Assembly (NCBI GenBank): GCA_945865635.1
Contig: CAMBEP010000017.1
Coordinates: 21,727-85,726 of the forward strand
Length of the DNA stretch: 64,000 nt
Origin: Candidatus Kuenenia stuttgartensis
GTDB lineage: Bacteria > Planctomycetota > Planctomycetia > Isosphaerales > Isosphaeraceae
Reading direction: 5' to 3'
Shown here: in pieces, positions 61,194-64,000 of the stretch
How the letters are laid out: each line of letters opens with the position of its first letter
How positions within the stretch are numbered: the first letter of the stretch is position 1
Notes under the pieces: generated by a model
Told to the model about the DNA's origin: nothing
Seen by the model: the letters and a program-made list of their open reading frames with translations, nothing else
Databases searched by the model: none
Made by a program: the position numbers and the translations under genes

Positions 61194-63635
61194 ATGAAAC
61201 GCCAACGCAATCGTTTAGAATTGACATCGATCGAATCGCTTGAGGAACGGTCCATGCTCTCCGCCACAAGCTTCGGTAAAATTAGTGCTGCAGCCCGGAC
61301 ACCTGTTGTTCGGTTGTTGCCGGTTTCGATCATCGCACGCCCAACTATTGACTCGGGCTATACTTCAGTCAGTGGACGTGTGACGGCCCGCAGTGTAGTT
61401 CGTCTCGATGTGGGTAGCGATGGTTCCTTTGAGCAAGTCGTTAAGGCCGACAAAAAGGGCAACTACTCGTTCAAGTTCTATGTCGGTTTTGGTGCAACTA
61501 AACTCACGGTTGCGTCGGGTAGTGGCCGGCAGGCACGTTATGGGACTCTTACCGTGAATCGTGTGGATCATTCCGCACCCTCTATTTCGATTCAATCGCC
61601 CGCTTCCGGTGAGGTTTTTTCGCACATTCCAGTTTTCTCCGGTCAAGTAAAGGATCGTGGGGCAGGGGTATATCAACTGGCATGTCGTGTCGAGGGCGAA
61701 GAAATTCAGTGGGTTCCGTTCGACGCGAGTGGAAACTTTACATTCTCCCCAGCCCTCAATTCGGATGGATCCGATGACGGAGCACGCCTGATCCGGTTTC
61801 AGGCAATCGATAGGGTGGGTAATCTTTCCCAAATAATCGAAATCCCATTCGATTTGCGTATGCGTACCAAGGGCCAGTCGTTTGTTATTGATACACCTGT
61901 GTTGGCTGTGGGGGCCAGCGATTCGATTCGGTTCCAGGTCGAATTTCCAGATGCGACGAACTCCCAGAATCTCGAGCTTTACGAGTGGATGCCCGATGGC
62001 ACTTACGGAGCATTTTTAGGGAATCTGGTTGATAACGGCGATCCCTTCAGCGGTGACGCGGTTGCCGATGACGACAGATTTTCGGTGATTTTGCCATTTC
62101 GTTCGAACACTGCTGGTAATTTTCAGTTCGCTGTGAAGATCAATGGGCCGAATGTTGACATGAATCCGTTGGTTTCTTCGATCCAGGTAGTCGAGCCGCC
62201 AAGTGTCCAACGATTGAACGATCTCAACGATTACGCGAACTCGACAGGAAACTACACTCGCAACTTGTTAGTCGCTGGGCAGTCTGAAGCTTCTGCATTA
62301 AACGCTGCCAAATCAAGGCTCATGGAAGATACAGAGAATGTAATGGCTGGCTCGATCGTCATCCATGAACAATCAATTTCTTGGAAATCAACGGAGGGAA
62401 TTTTATTTACGAGCACATTCGGCCCATACGATACGTCGTTGGTCAAAGGTTCGGTTCAGCCCGATTCAGAATCCACCAAAATTCCAAATAACGGAGTAGT
62501 TAGTGTGGCTGCGATACCGGATTGTACAGGAAAAGTTAAAGTGCTTGCGCCATATTTTTGGCAATTCGGATTTGATGAGTCGGATGATATCGCTCAAATG
62601 TTCTGGGATAAGGGTTATGAAGTTGAATTCCTGGCTAACCCCTCAAAGGATTTCAATTCCATATCCTTAGAAGACTTCAAGAATTTGGGGAAGTATGAGG
62701 CCGTCGTAATTTCATCGCATGGCAATGCTGGTGAGGGCATTTTGCCCCGAATCTATGTTGGCATTCCATGGGAAAAGACTTTCAGCCAAATAAATGAATA
62801 TGCTTCGGACATATTGAGCGGTCGGATTGGCTTCCACAATTATAAGGACGGCAACTCCGAATTTTTTATCACTTCTGAATTCATTTCGCATTACAGTCCT
62901 AAATTCGATGACACGATCGTCTATGTTTCAGCCTGTCGAAGCGGAGCGGATTCTCGAATGTCGCAAGCATTTCTGGGGAATGGAGCTCAAGCCTTTATCG
63001 GTTACACGGACATAGTCGACTCCGACTTTGCATTTGCGCACGGCTTGGCGACTTTCACGACTCTCCTCGCTGCCGAGCCCTTCAATTCAGTTGGTTCCAT
63101 CCCCGGTATCAATTTCGACATAGAAGAAGACAAGGATCCAGCTCGTTTCGTGGCCTACGGCGATCTGAACGCAAAACTTAAAAACAAATGCGGAATCGAC
63201 GATCTCTACATTGAATACCGCTGGGCTGAGTCGCAGAAGGATCTTGACACCAGTACGAAGTTTATCGATGCCTCGGTCGGTTACGACTGCAGACCTTCGA
63301 ACACTTACGTGAGTTGGACTGGTGACGACACATCGAGAGGCGGCAAGGAAATCGTTCAGATTAACTTGGAGAAATCGCTCGAAGATAATAAGTGGTCTAA
63401 CTCCGTTATCGTCAGCCTCGCTGCCGGGTGGTATACGCCAGCCGAAGGTTCCGGGCCTGCGACTTTGACAATCGGCCTCAAAAATCGCATGACAAACAAG
63501 ATCACCAGCACAACGATCAAGACGATTTCGCCTGGCAGCCAGTCTGGGTGTGCTCAGACAGCCGTTGGAACAATCACGATCACCGTACATAATCCAGGAG
63601 CTGCCAATACCTATGTGAGTTACTCCTTGAGTTGA
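61194..63635 (+). CDS. Large surface protein with LEPR-XLL-type N terminus and caspase-like (clan CD) domain
   Basis: An 813-residue protein. Residues 16-22 (LEERSML, after a basic start) are the LEPR-XLL-type signature that opens many exported planctomycete proteins. Residues about 40-330 look like three beta domains, two of them Ig-like, with ISIQSPASGEVFSHIPVFSGQV as a typical opening. Residues about 440-680 look like a caspase-haemoglobinase fold: strand KVKVLAPYFW, EAVVISSHGNAG with His509, and TIVYVSACRSG with Cys581, then AFIGYTDIVDSDFAFA. In clan CD peptidases (gingipain, CHAT) a His-Gly and an Ala-Cys end these strands. The last 130 residues are beta-rich. AAAGGA precedes the ATG. 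Catalysis is inference. Confidence 0.8.
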   Translation: MKRQRNRLELTSIESLEERSMLSATSFGKISAAARTPVVRLLPVSIIARPTIDSGYTSVSGRVTARSVVRLDVGSDGSFEQVVKADKKGNYSFKFYVGFGATKLTVASGSGRQARYGTLTVNRVDHSAPSISIQSPASGEVFSHIPVFSGQVKDRGAGVYQLACRVEGEEIQWVPFDASGNFTFSPALNSDGSDDGARLIRFQAIDRVGNLSQIIEIPFDLRMRTKGQSFVIDTPVLAVGASDSIRFQVEFPDATNSQNLELYEWMPDGTYGAFLGNLVDNGDPFSGDAVADDDRFSVILPFRSNTAGNFQFAVKINGPNVDMNPLVSSIQVVEPPSVQRLNDLNDYANSTGNYTRNLLVAGQSEASALNAAKSRLMEDTENVMAGSIVIHEQSISWKSTEGILFTSTFGPYDTSLVKGSVQPDSESTKIPNNGVVSVAAIPDCTGKVKVLAPYFWQFGFDESDDIAQMFWDKGYEVEFLANPSKDFNSISLEDFKNLGKYEAVVISSHGNAGEGILPRIYVGIPWEKTFSQINEYASDILSGRIGFHNYKDGNSEFFITSEFISHYSPKFDDTIVYVSACRSGADSRMSQAFLGNGAQAFIGYTDIVDSDFAFAHGLATFTTLLAAEPFNSVGSIPGINFDIEEDKDPARFVAYGDLNAKLKNKCGIDDLYIEYRWAESQKDLDTSTKFIDASVGYDCRPSNTYVSWTGDDTSRGGKEIVQINLEKSLEDNKWSNSVIVSLAAGWYTPAEGSGPATLTIGLKNRMTNKITSTTIKTISPGSQSGCAQTAVGTITITVHNPGAANTYVSYSLS

Positions 63636-63641
63636 TCGAGG

Positions 63642-63724
63642 CAAACGCAGAAAAGGGGTCATTCTACTTTTCCGTTGACTCTATGTCAAACGCAGAAAAG
63701 GGGTCATTCTACTTTTCCGTTGAC
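63642..63724 (+). repeat. Two 38-bp direct repeats upstream of the RAYT gene
   Basis: The units at 63642-63679 and 63687-63724 are identical (beginning CAAACGCAGAAAAGGGG and ending TTTCCGTTGAC), separated by a 7-base spacer. Inside each, GAAAAG and CTTTTC form a 6-bp inverted repeat. The first unit begins 6 bases after the surface protein stop. Repeats with AAAGGGGTCA cores are often seen beside RAYT transposase genes. Confidence 0.9.
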
Positions 63725-63739
63725 ACCATGTCATTCTGA

Positions 63740-64000
63740 TCCGATCATCATGCCAAGCCAAGAACATCCAGAGCCTCAGCGGCGGATTACTGTTATCATG
63801 TCCTCAACCGTGGGAACGGGTGGGCCGAGGTGTTTCATGACGCCGAGGACTACGAGTCGTTCCTTGAGCTGATCGGGGCCGCTTGCCAGCGTTTACCAAT
63901 GCGGGTATTGGGATGGTGCCTGATGCCAAATCACTTCCACCTGATTGTGCGTCCGCACAAGGATGGAGATCTCAGCCGATGGATGCAGTGGCTGACGACA
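63740..64000 (+). CDS. REP-associated tyrosine transposase (RAYT, Y1 family), N-terminal part; start apparently frameshifted
   Basis: The frame at 63740-64000 reads into the right edge and gives CYHVLNRGNGWAEVFHDAED, then LGWCLMPNHFHLIVRPHKDG with the HUH motif (His-Phe-His) of Y1 transposases. These enzymes are single-copy relatives of IS200/IS605 transposases that act on REP hairpins. In this frame there is no start codon between the upstream stop (63737-63739) and the conserved YHVLNRG. The only good ATG (63750, reading Met-Pro) is in another frame, and one missing base near 63756-63758 would join them. So the gene is probably broken at its start, unless a rare start codon is used. The catalytic Tyr lies beyond the window. 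Confidence 0.8.

Larger units (their letters stand above)
63642..64000 (+). mobile_element. RAYT/REP-type element, left end
   Basis: The two identical 38-bp repeats directly precede the Y1 transposase gene. RAYT genes with flanking palindromic repeats form REP-type elements that spread in genomes. The right boundary is outside the window. Confidence 0.6.

Noticed and set aside
61034..61243. A 69-residue frame with a GAGGGAAAA site before its ATG
   Set aside because: It runs into the surface protein gene in another frame and has no recognisable sequence; a leader peptide cannot be excluded, but I see no support.

Overview
The window is bacterial chromosome from a member of the Planctomycetota. 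The evidence is a pair of lineage-typical secreted families (DUF1549/DUF1553 followed by DUF1501, plus a second DUF1501 gene cut by the left edge), a Cys-type sulfatase, a DUF1573 protein beside a large c-type cytochrome lipoprotein, a surface protein that opens with an LE-x-R-x-(L/M)-L signature (the LEPR-XLL type of planctomycete exported proteins), and a dense set of secreted proteins without clear relatives. G+C looks close to one half by eye. I cannot fix the order or genus. No rRNA, tRNA, CRISPR array or prophage was seen.

Layout. 1-9 kb: end of a DUF1501 gene, a GH15-like glycosidase, a TIM-barrel sugar isomerase, a small secreted Tyr/Gly-rich protein, and a translationally coupled trio (LarA-like protein, HAD phosphatase, NUDIX hydrolase). 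9-14.5 kb, minus strand: a GT-C-like membrane protein coupled to a sulfatase, another membrane protein and a mannose-6-phosphate isomerase. 14.8-22 kb, plus strand: the DUF1549-DUF1501 operon, a DUF1573 protein and a tetraheme-type cytochrome lipoprotein. 22-28 kb: housekeeping genes (Mpo1-like, tRNA-binding protein, esterase, recN, an SDR, a HemW-like/NifU-like coupled pair). 28-40 kb: an RRM protein, M29 aminopeptidase, an ABC permease, carA and several secreted proteins with TPR or secretin-N-like segments, one ending in a long Gly/Met repeat.

40-50.6 kb carries a LegB-like dehydratase, a two-gene M16 peptidase system with a small membrane protein between the subunits, a cytosolic-looking BtuF-like protein and the translation/replication block rplY-pth-rpsF-ssb-rplI-dnaB. 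That block lacks rpsR and its L9 protein has a basic N-terminal extension. 50.7-59.2 kb, minus strand: an ABC ATPase with degenerate catalytic motifs beside a lipoprotein that looks like its solute-binding protein (the probable permease lies 18 kb away), an M28 peptidase, an alcohol dehydrogenase, and a Rieske/cytochrome b operon in which cytochrome b, subunit IV and a diheme cytochrome c are one polypeptide. 59.8-64 kb: a class I amidotransferase-like protein without its nucleophile cysteine, a large surface protein with a caspase-like His/Cys pair, and the start of a REP-associated (RAYT/Y1) transposase preceded by two 38-bp direct repeats.

The most unusual items are the dispersed and degenerate ABC system, the caspase-like LEPR-XLL surface protein, the cysteine-less amidotransferase homologue, the cytochrome b/c fusion and the frameshifted start of the RAYT gene. 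All function calls are from reading sequence motifs; no database search was possible.
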